Of a DNA stretch of 64,000 nucleotides, positions 25,810 through 36,037 are shown piece after piece. The stretch lies in contig NZ_OW370567.1 of the NCBI RefSeq assembly GCF_936270435.1, positions 992,001 through 1,056,000 of the forward strand, written 5' to 3'. The translations under genes were made by a program, and so were the position numbers. The notes under the pieces are model-generated. The model saw nothing but the letters and a program-made list of their open reading frames with translations, was not told the origin of the DNA and made no database searches. This DNA is from Wolbachia endosymbiont of Oedothorax gibbosus. Lineage in GTDB: Bacteria > Pseudomonadota > Alphaproteobacteria > Rickettsiales > Anaplasmataceae. The first letter of the stretch is position 1, and each line of letters begins with the position of its first letter.

Positions 25810-26241
25810 ATGGAAAAAAAAGTAGAAAAAGAGGTAAAATGTTTAGAGAAAAAAGCGTTGGAAGAGCTGAGGAAAATATGGAAGAAGGTATTTGAGGAAG
25901 AGGCACCTAGACATACAAAGAAGTATCTGATACCAAGATTAGCTTATAGAATGCAGGAAAAAGTATATGGAGAAATGTCAAGAAAAGGAGCAAAAAGACT
26001 AGAGTATCTGGCAGATCGGCTAGAGAAGGGAAAAAGGATAAGTAGCGATAAACTGCCAGTAGCGGGAACGGAGCTGATACTAGAAAGAGGTGAGGAAACG
26101 CACGCGGTAATGGTAACAAATACAGGTTTGATCTACCGAGAAGAGTTTTATACGTCACTATCAGCAGTAGCCGGAAAAATAATGGGAATGAGTTATAACG
26201 GACCGTTGTTGTTCGGAATGCGTGATAAAAAGGGAAGTTGA
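25810..26241 (+). CDS. DUF2924-family protein
   Basis: The 143-aa basic protein contains ALEELRKIWKKVFEEEAPRHTKKYLIPRLAYRMQE and LPVAGTELILERGEETHAVMVTNTGLIYREEFYTSLSAVAGKI, both characteristic of DUF2924. This family is regularly encoded next to large serine recombinases and may be an accessory factor. The stop is 10 nt before the recombinase ATG, consistent with co-translation. Confidence 0.82.
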   Translation: MEKKVEKEVKCLEKKALEELRKIWKKVFEEEAPRHTKKYLIPRLAYRMQEKVYGEMSRKGAKRLEYLADRLEKGKRISSDKLPVAGTELILERGEETHAVMVTNTGLIYREEFYTSLSAVAGKIMGMSYNGPLLFGMRDKKGS

Positions 26242-26251
26242 GGAGAAAAAA

Positions 26252-27742
26252 ATGTGTAAAGAAGTGAGATGCGCAATATATACGAGAAAATCAAATGAAG
26301 ATGGGCTAGAACAAAAGTTTAATAGTCTTGATGCACAGCGAGTAGCATGTGAGAAGTATATAAAAAGCCGAGAAGGTTGGATAGCATTGGCCAAAAGGTA
26401 CGATGATGGAGGGTTTTCAGGAAGCAATTTAAATAGACCAGCGATAAAAGAATTGTTTGAAGACGTAAAAGCAGGAGAAGTGGACTGTGTGGTAGTATAT
26501 ACGCTAGATAGGCTATCAAGAGAAACAAAGGACTGCATAGAAGTAACGTCATTTTTTAGAAGGCACCGGATAAGTTTTGTAGCAGTGACGCAAATATTTG
26601 ATAACAACACACCAATGGGAAAATTTGTACAAACGGTATTATCAGGAGCAGCACAACTAGAAAGAGAGATGATAGTAGAGAGAGTAAAAAATAAAATAGC
26701 AACATCAAAGGAGCAGGGATTGTGGATGGGTGGAACTTTGCCGCTAGGGTATGATGTGAAAGATAAAGAATTAATAATAAATGAGAAAGAAGCAAAGACA
26801 GTGAAGCATATATTTGAAAGATATTTGGAACTGAGATCAATGGCAGAATTGGCAAGAGAGTTAAACAGAGAAGGATACCGAACGAAATCAGATATCTTTA
26901 AAAAGGCAACAGTCAGGAGGATAATAACAAATCCTATATATATGGGAAAAACAAGACATTACGAGAAACAATATGAAGGAAAACATGAAGCAATAATAGA
27001 AGAAGAAAAATGGAAAAAAGCGCAAGAATTGATAAAGAATCAGCCATATAGAAAAGCAAAATATGAAGAAGCATTGCTAAAGGGAATAATAAAGTGCAAG
27101 AGCTGTAATGCAAATATGACACTAACGTATGCGAAAAAAGAGAATAAAAGGTATAGATATTACGTATGCAACAATCATTTAGTTGGAAAAAGCTGTGCGT
27201 CAAAGAGTCGGAATATAGTAGCAGGAGAAGTAGAAAAAGAAGTAATGAAGAGAGCAGAGCACCTATACAAAAATTGGCAAGAAAAAGCGGAAGAATGGAA
27301 AAATTTAAATTTCGGAGAACAGAAAGAAGCAGTGAAGAAATTAATAAAGGGAGTAACGGTAAAAGAAGATGGAATAGTAGTAAGTTCTGAATCAGGAGAG
27401 ATATTTATAGCAATGAATTTAAAGAAGAAAGGAAACAAATGCACAGTAGTAGAGCCAGAAGGGAAAACAAATAATGCGCTACTCAAAGCTGTGGTGAGAG
27501 CCCATCTGTGGAAACGGCAACTAGAAGAAGGAAAATATAGAAGTGTGAAAGAGCTGAGCGTTAAAATTAATATAGGTACAAGACGTATACAACAAATTTT
27601 AAGGTTAAATTACCTAGCTCCAAAGATTAAAGAAGACATAGTAAATGGGAGGCAGCCAAGTAGTTTGAGGCTAGCTGATTTAAGGGAAATACCGATGCTG
27701 TGGAGTGAGCAAATGGAAAAATTTTACAAATTAGCGTCTTAA
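26252..27742 (+). CDS. Large serine recombinase (WO-type integrase)
   Basis: The protein is 496 aa from the ATG at 26252, chosen because GAGGAG precedes it. The resolvase domain starts RCAIYTRKSNEDGLEQ with Ser14 as nucleophile, then the VVYTLDRLSRETKD helix and EREMIVERVKNKI. A recombinase domain follows (LARELNREGYRTKSDIFKKATVRRIITNPIYMGKT). A zinc ribbon with CKSC and later Cys comes next, then a coiled segment. Such enzymes integrate WO prophage DNA at att sites. The gene is apparently intact. Confidence 0.92.
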   Translation: MCKEVRCAIYTRKSNEDGLEQKFNSLDAQRVACEKYIKSREGWIALAKRYDDGGFSGSNLNRPAIKELFEDVKAGEVDCVVVYTLDRLSRETKDCIEVTSFFRRHRISFVAVTQIFDNNTPMGKFVQTVLSGAAQLEREMIVERVKNKIATSKEQGLWMGGTLPLGYDVKDKELIINEKEAKTVKHIFERYLELRSMAELARELNREGYRTKSDIFKKATVRRIITNPIYMGKTRHYEKQYEGKHEAIIEEEKWKKAQELIKNQPYRKAKYEEALLKGIIKCKSCNANMTLTYAKKENKRYRYYVCNNHLVGKSCASKSRNIVAGEVEKEVMKRAEHLYKNWQEKAEEWKNLNFGEQKEAVKKLIKGVTVKEDGIVVSSESGEIFIAMNLKKKGNKCTVVEPEGKTNNALLKAVVRAHLWKRQLEEGKYRSVKELSVKINIGTRRIQQILRLNYLAPKIKEDIVNGRQPSSLRLADLREIPMLWSEQMEKFYKLAS

Positions 27743-27780
27743 ATTACGCACATTAAATACAGCAAATTTTAATAGAGATT

Positions 27781-28959
27781 ATGAAAACGTCAAAACTGAC
27801 ATTAGTATGTGATATATATGAGTTAACAAATAAAGATGGAAAGAATATTCAAAAGCTAGTAAGAGAAATAGAGGAAGGGAAAGGTATTGCTAGAAAGTTC
27901 AGAAATGGAATATTCAAAAAGTCCAGCTATAACGCAAGCACGATTCTTTTAACGAAAATAATTTACAAGTATCAGGGCAGAGAGGAGACATTGTCACTAC
28001 TACATTATGCTATAAGTCATAAAAATAATCAAGCTGTAAAAGATCTTTTAGAAGAAGCCAAAAAACAAAAACTATTAAAGGAAGTTCTGAATGAAGAAAT
28101 GACCACAAAACATTCATATGGTCGGGAAGAAACTCATACAATACTTACAGATGCTATATCACGTAGAGACAATGACATTATGAGAGTAGTGTTAAAAATC
28201 TCTGAGGAAAATGGTATTTTGAAAGATATTCTAAAAAAGAGAATAATTATAAAACATTCAAATGGCAAGGAAACAACTTACACCCCATTCACCTATGCTG
28301 AAGCGTGTGAAAATAGTGAAGCTGTAGAAGAAATCTTAAAATTCTCCGGAGAACTTGTTAATAGGAGAGCAACCCAGCAGCCCACTGTTGTAACAGCCAA
28401 AACTACTACAGCTAGAAGTGAAAAAGTGCTTCAAGATACTATCGGTAATATCGAGACACCGGCTGACGCATATGAAAATAGTAATAAAAGTAGTCTTGAA
28501 GAATCTATAGAACATAAACCATGCGAAAACAGTAATGAAATAGCTACAGAGGACAAAGATATCGCTGCCTCAATAGAAAAGCTTGATAATACTGGAATAT
28601 GCGAAAAAAATGAAACTGCTGTAACAGAAACTGACATAAAAGAGCCAAATGCTTCCAACAGCCTTTCTTCTGCTGCATGTTTTGATAATGGGTCTAGCAA
28701 AGAAAATACTGCAGACAAAAAAGAAAAACCATCAATGCAACAAAGACGAGCAATCTTGGCTGGTGTTCTCGGTGCGGTGTTATTGGTAAATTGTGCTGCA
28801 TTGTATATTATGAAAATGTTTGTAGTAGCAGTGGTTGTGGGAATTATTGGATTAGCTTGTATAGGTTTTGCGCTGTATAATATCATAAATCCCAACACCA
28901 AGCTCGAGAAAATAGAAAGTGTCGAGCAACCTGTTCAGCCTTCTTTGAATCTAACATAA
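27781..28959 (+). CDS. Unrecognised protein with ankyrin-like N-terminus and C-terminal membrane segments
   Basis: The protein is 392 aa. Residues about 75-190 contain degenerate repeats (LLHYAISHKNNQAVKDLLEEAKKQ..., ILTDAISRRDNDIMRVVLK..., PFTYAEACENSEAVEEIL), spaced like ankyrin repeats but weak. Residues about 195-315 are acidic, Ser/Asn/Glu-rich and probably disordered. Residues about 325-370 have two hydrophobic stretches (ILAGVLGAVLLVNCAALYIM and FVVAVVVGIIGLACIGFALY). The layout suggests a membrane-anchored effector-like protein. I do not recognise a named family. Confidence 0.7.
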   Translation: MKTSKLTLVCDIYELTNKDGKNIQKLVREIEEGKGIARKFRNGIFKKSSYNASTILLTKIIYKYQGREETLSLLHYAISHKNNQAVKDLLEEAKKQKLLKEVLNEEMTTKHSYGREETHTILTDAISRRDNDIMRVVLKISEENGILKDILKKRIIIKHSNGKETTYTPFTYAEACENSEAVEEILKFSGELVNRRATQQPTVVTAKTTTARSEKVLQDTIGNIETPADAYENSNKSSLEESIEHKPCENSNEIATEDKDIAASIEKLDNTGICEKNETAVTETDIKEPNASNSLSSAACFDNGSSKENTADKKEKPSMQQRRAILAGVLGAVLLVNCAALYIMKMFVVAVVVGIIGLACIGFALYNIINPNTKLEKIESVEQPVQPSLNLT

Positions 28960-29057
28960 AAGACTATGTCCAAAAAACCACAAGTATCAAGTAATTTTTT
29001 TAATAGGATAATTTATTTAAAAAACCCCTTAAGCTATTAACTTAACATCTGTCCTTA

Positions 29058-31484
29058 CTATGTACAACGGCTTACTGTTTCTTCGAAACTTGGGGCTCTT
29101 CTTATTTCTTCACGCACTACCCAAGAACTCTTTTTTGTTTGGCCATTAGATTGACTCATAGCCTCAGAACGCATCAATTTTCCAGACCTTTCAAAATATC
29201 CCTGTTCAATAGCATCGCAGACCCGATACCCACCAAATGAGCAATTCTTACCTAATTCTTCTTTACAATTTTTGAACTTTTCTAATATTTCCTCTTTATT
29301 ACTCACTTCTACTATTATTTTATCTTTATCTTTCTTGTCAGGGTACAAATTAACTTCTAATTCTCCTAAACTAGTATAGAAAGTTAATACTATATCGCTA
29401 CCATCTGCAAGATCAGTGTAATCTCTTATACCATTTGCCGTTATAATTTCTACCTCGCTTTTACCGATCTTGATTATGTCTCTTCCGTATTTTATTTCTC
29501 CTTGAGTTAACCCTAGATCCCTTGCTCCATCTGTGATTTTTGCAACATCTATTGTGCTTTCCTCTGAGTATTCTAAGTAAAAGGTAGAATTATCCATTTT
29601 TGCATTTTTTACTCTACCAGTAGCTGCACTTTTAACGATTTCCATAAACTCCAAAGTATTATTGACATATTTTGCATAAGCTTCTTTCATATTAGTTTTG
29701 TGGCCTTCAAATTTCTCCAGTTCGTCAATTACACACATACTACTTATGTTATATAACAACGCTCCTTCTGATACCAATTTACATACTATACCACTAGCAA
29801 CTTCTATATCGCTTGCAATCTGAGAACTCTTTTTTAAGTCACTAATTTTTTTTATTACATAATCTGTAAAACTATATTTACTTTCATACGCATTGTTATA
29901 TATACTCCCTTGGTGAGGAAAGTTAAACCTTACTCCAGACTTTATGGCTTCGTTTACTACTTGTTCTAGCTTCTTCATGTTTTGAACTTTACCTACTTCA
30001 TGGAAAAACCATTTCAATTTCTCTCGCTGGTTTAGTATTAAATTATCCCACAGAGTTCCAGATTTGAGTAAATATTCTTTTCCATCTAATTCTTCATGGT
30101 CTATCGCCCCTGCTTTCAACAGTAAGTTTTCTGCTTCTTTAAAAGAAGTGCCATTACTACAAAGAGTATCTCTGATGGGTTCAAAAAATAGTGATTTTCC
30201 TTCATAATCATGAAGGTTTAAAATCCTCTTTAAATTTTTATTATCCTTGTGTTTATTCAAAAATTCTTCTAATTCAGTAGGATTGCACAAAGCAGAGCGT
30301 AATTCTTTTATCAAACTCTTTTGCTTATCGGTCAAAAAGTACTTTTCAACGGAGTAGTTGTGATTACCAATTGCAATGTCCAGTGGGGTTCTTTTTCTAT
30401 CGTCCTCCATATCATGGCTAGCTCCAGCCTCCAGGAGTAATTTTATAAATTCTTCTACCAACGGATCATTGATACTTGACAACACATGCAATACTGTCAA
30501 CTTAGATTCTCCTCTTTTAAGATCAAGAATATTTTTTAGATCTTCATTACTTTTGCTCTCTCGTAAAAAATTTTCAAGTCTCGTAATATGATCATTATAA
30601 TTTTCATTATGACAACATAAAAAGCCTCCAAAAATACTTAACAATTCTCCACTCAACTTCTTTTGAACTGGTGGTAAATTAGATGCATCAGCAAACCATT
30701 TATGCATTAAATTACCAAGTATATCTTTTCCAACAACATCAATAAAAGAGCAATCTCTACGAAACAGAAATGAATATTTTAGCAATTCATATTTATCATT
30801 CATGTGCTCTTTATTTTGTTGTGTTACTCCCACTTTTTTTGAGCTATCATTTTTGATTAACTCAACTAAGTACTTTAAAGTTTCAAAATCTCTCTTTCCC
30901 AATAAAGGATCAGCTTTTTCCTCAAGTAGAGCTTTTACTATTTTTACACAGCCATTTTGAACAGCAAGGTGTAATGGAGTAAGCTCTTTTTCATCCACTA
31001 CATTAACATTTGCTTTACCTGCTATTAGAGCATTTACTACATCTATATGGCCATATTGAGTAGCCCCATGTAATGGAGTATACCCATATTCATCCGCTGT
31101 GTTAACGTCTGCCTTTCCAAGTATGAGGATTCCTACTATTTCTATATAGCCATTTTGAGCAGCCTCGTGTAATGGAGTATATCCGTACTTATTCGCTGTA
31201 TTAACACTTGCTTTTCCTGCTATGAGGACTTTTACTATTTCTATATAGCCATTTCGAGCAGCCCAGTATAACGGAGTATACTTGTATGTTTTATCCATTG
31301 CATCAACATTTGCCTTGCTTGCCATGAGAATATTTACTACGTCTATATGGCCATGCATGACAGCCACATGTAATGGAGTATATCCATATTCATCCGCTAT
31401 ATTAACATTTGCTCCTCCTGCTATGAGAGCGCTTACTCTACCTATATCGTTATTTTTAACAGCCAAAAATAGCTCTTTTGACAT
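29058..31484 (-). CDS. Large ankyrin-repeat protein (808 aa)
   Basis: Residues 1-200 hold six canonical repeats (EYGYTPLHVAVMHGHIDVVNILMASKANV and close variants). Their DNA copies are nearly identical in places, indicating repeat expansion by recombination. A second, looser repeat block lies around residues 330-460. The C-terminal about 300 residues are not repeats and carry mixed helical/beta segments ending in a basic tail. GGGGGAG lies just before the ATG. The protein is large enough to be a host-directed effector, but no transmembrane or catalytic motif is seen. Confidence 0.88.
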   Translation of the reverse strand: MSKELFLAVKNNDIGRVSALIAGGANVNIADEYGYTPLHVAVMHGHIDVVNILMASKANVDAMDKTYKYTPLYWAARNGYIEIVKVLIAGKASVNTANKYGYTPLHEAAQNGYIEIVGILILGKADVNTADEYGYTPLHGATQYGHIDVVNALIAGKANVNVVDEKELTPLHLAVQNGCVKIVKALLEEKADPLLGKRDFETLKYLVELIKNDSSKKVGVTQQNKEHMNDKYELLKYSFLFRRDCSFIDVVGKDILGNLMHKWFADASNLPPVQKKLSGELLSIFGGFLCCHNENYNDHITRLENFLRESKSNEDLKNILDLKRGESKLTVLHVLSSINDPLVEEFIKLLLEAGASHDMEDDRKRTPLDIAIGNHNYSVEKYFLTDKQKSLIKELRSALCNPTELEEFLNKHKDNKNLKRILNLHDYEGKSLFFEPIRDTLCSNGTSFKEAENLLLKAGAIDHEELDGKEYLLKSGTLWDNLILNQREKLKWFFHEVGKVQNMKKLEQVVNEAIKSGVRFNFPHQGSIYNNAYESKYSFTDYVIKKISDLKKSSQIASDIEVASGIVCKLVSEGALLYNISSMCVIDELEKFEGHKTNMKEAYAKYVNNTLEFMEIVKSAATGRVKNAKMDNSTFYLEYSEESTIDVAKITDGARDLGLTQGEIKYGRDIIKIGKSEVEIITANGIRDYTDLADGSDIVLTFYTSLGELEVNLYPDKKDKDKIIVEVSNKEEILEKFKNCKEELGKNCSFGGYRVCDAIEQGYFERSGKLMRSEAMSQSNGQTKKSSWVVREEIRRAPSFEETVSRCT

Positions 31485-31686
31485 ATCTCCCCCCTAGTTT
31501 GTAAAGACATTATGCATAACATGTAGTACAAATAAAAACTAACGCAAGCATAATTTTTCTAACTTTGGTATTTTTTAGAGATTTGTGCTCTCTTTCCTTC
31601 TATACTCATTTTAACTTCATAAACTTCACTGACATTGATCTCTAAGCCTGCTATGTTTCTCTTCTTAATTAGCTATGCCTGCCAGA
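31485..31686. other. Spacer between ankyrin and LRR genes
   Basis: The sequence is AT-rich. It must contain the promoter of the 808-aa gene, but I see no clear -35/-10 pair or further gene. Confidence 0.4.
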
Positions 31687-32718
31687 TTAAAGACATTGTG
31701 AACTTCCACCTATTTTAGTACCACTATCATCAGAATGCAAAGAGTTCAGTGACTGGCTACGCGATATTGGCGGTACTTCACTTAAACTGCTGCTTGGACC
31801 TGGCTGATCATTATTGCTACCGCCAGGACTTGACAGGTTTGACGACATACTACGCGACACTGGTGGCACGTTTGAATCATTGGTAGCTTGAGCATTTGGT
31901 TTTTGTTGCTGATCAAATTGGGCATTAAAAGCCTGAGCCCCTTGCTGCTTTGCTCCTTGATTCTTAGCTTTATTACTTTTAAATTTTTTGAAGAACTGAA
32001 ATAACTTGTTGGAAGATGCTGTAGATACTTCTGGCTCTGAAGAAGACTTTCTCTTTAAAGTACATCTACGTAGCATAGTTACCTGTCCTTTATTCCATCT
32101 ACAATCAAAATTTGAAAGCATACTTAATGCTTCTGTGCCAAAATCACCAATTTTACCCCCTTCCAAATGAAGAGAAGTAAGATTTGGAAGCCCACCACTC
32201 TTTAATGTTTCACTTAAATCTTCTACACTGGAATCACCAATTTTACCCCCTTCCAAATGAAGAGAAGTAAGATTTGGAAACTTACCATTCTTTAATGCTT
32301 TACTTAAATCTCTTACACCTTTAGCACTAATTCCATTCCCTTCCAAATGAAGAGAAGTAAGCTCTGGAAACTTACCATTCTTTAATACTTTACTTAAAGC
32401 TTCTATACCGGAATCACCAATCATACTCCTTTTAAAATGAAGAGAAGTAAGACCTGGAAAATTGACGTTAGCTAAAGCTTTTGCACCTTCATAACTGATT
32501 ATATTCCCTTCAAAATGAAGAGAAGTAAGATCTGGAAGATCGGTGCAAACTAAACTTTTTGCACACCCAGGATTAATATTTGAACTCACTAGAGAAAGTT
32601 TTTTAATGTATTTATTACTTCGCACAAAGCTTATCAAGCTCTCTACGTCCACCGCAGTATTTCTTATTATTAAAGAATCACCTTTAACGTATTGATTAAA
32701 ATCCATTTTACTCTCCAT
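31687..32718 (-). CDS. Leucine-rich-repeat protein with Pro/Ser-rich tail
   Basis: The 343-aa protein has at least five 28-to-33-residue LRR units of the ribonuclease-inhibitor type in residues about 35-205 (LTSLHLEGNGISAKGVRDLSKALKNGKFP and variants). A low-complexity tail (residues 240-343) contains two PP(V/I)SRS motifs and runs of Q, S and N. The DNA of adjacent repeats is nearly identical. LRRs bind proteins, and eukaryote-like domains next to a phage recombinase fit the WO association-module pattern. No signal peptide is seen. Confidence 0.85.
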   Translation of the reverse strand: MESKMDFNQYVKGDSLIIRNTAVDVESLISFVRSNKYIKKLSLVSSNINPGCAKSLVCTDLPDLTSLHFEGNIISYEGAKALANVNFPGLTSLHFKRSMIGDSGIEALSKVLKNGKFPELTSLHLEGNGISAKGVRDLSKALKNGKFPNLTSLHLEGGKIGDSSVEDLSETLKSGGLPNLTSLHLEGGKIGDFGTEALSMLSNFDCRWNKGQVTMLRRCTLKRKSSSEPEVSTASSNKLFQFFKKFKSNKAKNQGAKQQGAQAFNAQFDQQQKPNAQATNDSNVPPVSRSMSSNLSSPGGSNNDQPGPSSSLSEVPPISRSQSLNSLHSDDSGTKIGGSSQCL

Positions 32719-33112
32719 ATTAATGCTACTATGTAACGTATAGACATTACATAATAAATATACTCATACTAACGCTATCATAAGACAGCCAAACTATAAG
32801 TCAACCATTTTTTTTAAAATATTTTCAATAAAAATGTAAGCCGATTAGCACCACAAAAGTTTTAATTATTTACTCCTTCCAAAACCGCAAAAAGATCGTA
32901 TATTTGTGAGAACAATTTAAATAAAAGCGGTGTTGTGAAAACAAAAACATAAAATTGTTGCAACAAAGCTAAACAAATTGGTTCGCATATAAATTTAGTT
33001 AAAGTGGGCTAATATAGCAGGTTTTGCGATATAGTAAAATTGTTATATAGAAAAGTTCGCACGTATCGTTTGGTAGACCAACCCATCCCAAAACAAAAAG
33101 TTCTCACGGGTA
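32719..33112. other. Intergenic stretch, no gene seen
   Basis: The sequence is AT-rich with many stops in all frames. No tRNA-like fold or convincing promoter could be assigned. Confidence 0.5.
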
Positions 33113-33263
33113 GCGGTTTTGGGTGCTGGAAGTGGTTATGTTATTTAAATAATTAATGATATATGCTGCTAAATTAACAGCAATTTATCCAGGAATGGAA
33201 AGAAAATTTGAGGCAAATTCATAGTAAAAATAGATCTTTTTTTCTGTCAATGCAGAAATTCCT
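33113..33263. repeat. Degenerate direct repeat R1 bordering the biotin cluster
   Basis: GGTTTTGGGTGCTGG, then GGTTATGTTATTTAA, and the end TAGATC followed by TTCTGTCA match 39650-39810 (GGTTTTGGTTGCTGA, GGTTGTGTTGTTTAA, TAGATC, TTCTGTCA) in the same order and with similar spacing. The two copies lie just outside the first and last biotin genes. Confidence 0.6.
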
Positions 33264-34211
33264 TTAATGGTTTATGTGTAATTTTTGTAGTCCTAATCTT
33301 TGGAATAAATAATTATCTTGTTCAGGTACTGGATTTTGAGCTGTAAGTAGCTTTTCACCGTAAAAAATCGAATTGGCACCAGCAAGAAAACATAATGCTT
33401 GTAGTTCATCCGACATTTTCTCCCGCCCAGCTGACAAACGGATATAGGACTTTGGCATCATAATTCTGGCTATTGCAATAGTACGAACAAAATCAAATGG
33501 ATCAACATCGGCCACATTTTCGAGAGGAGTTCCAGGAATTTTTATCAGCATATTAATTGGTACTGATTCTGGAGGCTCATCCAAATTGGCAAGGAGAACT
33601 AGCATCTTTATTCGATCTTCATTAGTTTCACCCATGCCAAGAATTCCGCCACAACAAACCTTAATTCCAGATGCACGTACGTGTTCTAATGTTTTTAAGC
33701 GATCTTGAAAAGTACGTGTAGTTATGATCTTATCATAGTATTCTTCAGATGTGTCAATATTATGGTTGTAAAAGTCCAATCCAGCTTCTTTTAGCATATT
33801 AGCTTGATGATCTTTTAATAACCCAAGAGTCACACACGTTTCAAGACCCAATTTCTTTACTTCTCTAATCATTTCACAAACAATTTTTAGATCTTGATCA
33901 CGTGGACCACGCCAAGCTGCACCCATACAGAAACGAGTACTTCCAGCCCTTTTTGCACATTTTGCTGCTTCAATTACTTCGGCAATTTCTAACAAAGGCT
34001 TTTTCTGCAAACCAGTGTTATAATGTGCTGACTGAGGACAGTAAGAACAATTTTCTGGACAGCTACCTGTTTTAATACTTAAAAGTGTACTAATTTGCAC
34101 TTCACTAGGATTAAACTGCTTTCTATGTTCTGTTTGTGCTGTATAAATTAGCTCAGGAAATGGAAGATTAAAGATTTGGTCTGCCTTGGCAAAAGTCCAT
34201 TCTTCTGTCAT
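33264..34211 (-). CDS. bioB: Biotin synthase
   Basis: This radical-SAM enzyme inserts sulfur into dethiobiotin, the last step of biotin synthesis. The 315-aa protein has the SAM/[4Fe-4S] motif CPENCSYC at Cys51, Cys55 and Cys58, followed by PQSAHY, and family segments such as [24 protein letters not shown] and [24 protein letters not shown]. The ATG at 34211 has AAGGAGCT upstream. It faces away from bioF, and only 30 nt separate the two starts. The gene is apparently intact. Confidence 0.96.
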   Translation of the reverse strand: MTEEWTFAKADQIFNLPFPELIYTAQTEHRKQFNPSEVQISTLLSIKTGSCPENCSYCPQSAHYNTGLQKKPLLEIAEVIEAAKCAKRAGSTRFCMGAAWRGPRDQDLKIVCEMIREVKKLGLETCVTLGLLKDHQANMLKEAGLDFYNHNIDTSEEYYDKIITTRTFQDRLKTLEHVRASGIKVCCGGILGMGETNEDRIKMLVLLANLDEPPESVPINMLIKIPGTPLENVADVDPFDFVRTIAIARIMMPKSYIRLSAGREKMSDELQALCFLAGANSIFYGEKLLTAQNPVPEQDNYLFQRLGLQKLHINH

Positions 34212-34241
34212 GATCTAAGCTCCTTCTTAAATAAGTAGATT

Positions 34242-35387
34242 GTGTACAAACTATATGATGAGTATTGTAATATATTACAAAATAAAGGAAAGTATCGAGA
34301 GTTACCAGAAGCTATATTAGATTCAAGCAAAAATTTTATCGACTTCTCCACTAACGATTACCTTGGCTTCAATCAGTCAGGAATGTTATTTGAGGCAGCA
34401 AGATCTGCAGGAATAAAATTTGGAGTAGGATCCACTGGTTCTCGGTTGCTTTCAGGTAATAAAAAAATATTTGAAGACCTTGAGAAGAGGATTGCCCAAG
34501 ACAAAGGAACTGAGTCAGCTCTTATCTTCAATTCAGGTTTTCAGGCCAATATAACGGTTCTTGCAAGCTTATTAGATCAATCAGTGTTGGGTAATAAACC
34601 TATTGTCTTTTTCGATAAATTAAATCATGCAAGCTTATATCAAGCTATATTTTTAAGCAATGCTGAACTTGTACGATATCAACACAATGATGTAAATCAC
34701 TTAAGTAATTCACTCACAAGATTCAAAAATGACTTAAGACCAAAGTTCATTGTTACTGAAACAATCTTTGGTATGGACGGAGATATTGCGCCAATAGAGA
34801 AAATTTTTGCTCTTAGCAAAGAACATGAAGCTTTTCTATATTTAGATGAAGCACATGCAACAGGTATTATTGGTCATAATGGATATGGCTTAGCCACCAG
34901 CATTAATTTTCAGGAAATTCCACATTTAGTTTTAGGCACTTTTAGTAAAGCCTTAGGGTGTTTTGGTGCGTATGTTGCTTGTTCTAGTGTTATAAAGAAT
35001 TACCTAATCAATAAATGTCCAGGGTTTATTTATTCAACCTCTCTTTCTCCAATGATAATTGGTGCAGCAGCAAAAGCTTGGGATTTAGTGCAACATCTTG
35101 CTGATCAACGCCAGGCTTTATTTTTTAAGGCTGTAAATTTAAGAAATAAATTGCAAAATCTTGGATTTAATACAGGTGATTCAGTCACGCACATTATACC
35201 AATCATTCTAGGTGATGAGGATATTGTAATGAGTGCAAAAGAAAAGCTTTTGAAACAAGGGTTAGTTGTTTCTGCGATACGCCCACCTACTGTTCCTCCT
35301 GGAACATCAAGATTACGCATTGCACTCAATGTAAATCATACTGAAAGTAACCTGGACCATTTAGTGCATGTCCTTCAGCAAATATGA
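34242..35387 (+). CDS. bioF: 8-amino-7-oxononanoate synthase
   Basis: This PLP enzyme joins pimeloyl-ACP and alanine to give KAPA. The 381-aa protein shows FSTNDYLGF, GVGSTGSRLLSG, LDEAHATGIIG (Asp202, His205) and the PLP lysine in GTFSKALG (Lys236). It starts with GTG at 34242, and no strong ribosome-binding site is visible. It overlaps bioH by 4 nt, opening a tightly packed run bioF-bioH-bioC-bioD-bioA. Confidence 0.95.
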   Translation: MYKLYDEYCNILQNKGKYRELPEAILDSSKNFIDFSTNDYLGFNQSGMLFEAARSAGIKFGVGSTGSRLLSGNKKIFEDLEKRIAQDKGTESALIFNSGFQANITVLASLLDQSVLGNKPIVFFDKLNHASLYQAIFLSNAELVRYQHNDVNHLSNSLTRFKNDLRPKFIVTETIFGMDGDIAPIEKIFALSKEHEAFLYLDEAHATGIIGHNGYGLATSINFQEIPHLVLGTFSKALGCFGAYVACSSVIKNYLINKCPGFIYSTSLSPMIIGAAAKAWDLVQHLADQRQALFFKAVNLRNKLQNLGFNTGDSVTHIIPIILGDEDIVMSAKEKLLKQGLVVSAIRPPTVPPGTSRLRIALNVNHTESNLDHLVHVLQQI

Positions 35388-36037
35388 ACTACTGCTTTGT
35401 ATTTTGTCACGGTTGGGGATTTGATTATAAGTTTTTTCAACCTCTCATAAATGAATATTTCTCTCAAGTTCCCTACCATTGTTTGGATCTTGGTTATTTT
35501 GGAGAAGAAAATCTCGACTTGCCAGAAGATAGTACATTTATTGGTGTCGGACATTCCCTTGGACTGATAAAGCTAGCTTCCTTAAATGTAAAGTTTAATG
35601 CACTTATCGGCATACAAGCTTTTGTCAATTTTTTAGGGTTTGATTTACGATTACACAAAAAACGCGAGTTAGAGTTAAAAGCAATGATACAGCACTTTCA
35701 AATGGATCCAGTAGATACCCTGATATCCTTCCATAAAAGGTGCGGTGTAAACTACAACTCTTTTAATTGTTTGAATAAAGCAAAACTAATGCAAGATTTA
35801 GAGCTATTAACCACGTCACACCAGTTACCACATACACCACTATTAATATTAGGTGCAATGAATGATACAATTGTGTCACAAGAACTTATCTATGATAATT
35901 TCAATAAAGATGTTAAAGTTGCTATGCATAGCAGAGGTTACCATAGTTTAGGGTTATGTGAGCATCATTTTGTGTACGAGCAAATTATAAGTTTTTGTAA
36001 TGGAATTACAAAAGAGATACATACAGAACAATTTTAG
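35384..36037 (+). CDS. bioH: Pimeloyl-ACP methyl ester esterase, BioH-type
   Basis: This is an alpha/beta-hydrolase of 217 aa with the N-terminal FCHGWGFD oxyanion motif, nucleophile elbow GVGHSLGL (Ser58), Asp161 in LGAMNDTIV and His187 in GYHSLG. It would remove the methyl protecting group once the pimeloyl chain is complete. The sequence is diverged from enterobacterial BioH and a BioG-like esterase is possible. Context between bioF and bioC makes the role secure. It overlaps bioC by 38 nt. Confidence 0.85.
   Translation: MNYCFVFCHGWGFDYKFFQPLINEYFSQVPYHCLDLGYFGEENLDLPEDSTFIGVGHSLGLIKLASLNVKFNALIGIQAFVNFLGFDLRLHKKRELELKAMIQHFQMDPVDTLISFHKRCGVNYNSFNCLNKAKLMQDLELLTTSHQLPHTPLLILGAMNDTIVSQELIYDNFNKDVKVAMHSRGYHSLGLCEHHFVYEQIISFCNGITKEIHTEQF

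Noticed and set aside
29058..32718. Possible CRISPR-like array from regularly spaced repeats
   Set aside because: The repeats are in-frame ankyrin (about 99 bp) and LRR (about 84 bp) units without unique spacers.
23662..32718. Cytoplasmic incompatibility genes (cifA/cifB) near the WO recombinase
   Set aside because: None of the genes here shows the cif layout or nuclease/deubiquitinase motifs.
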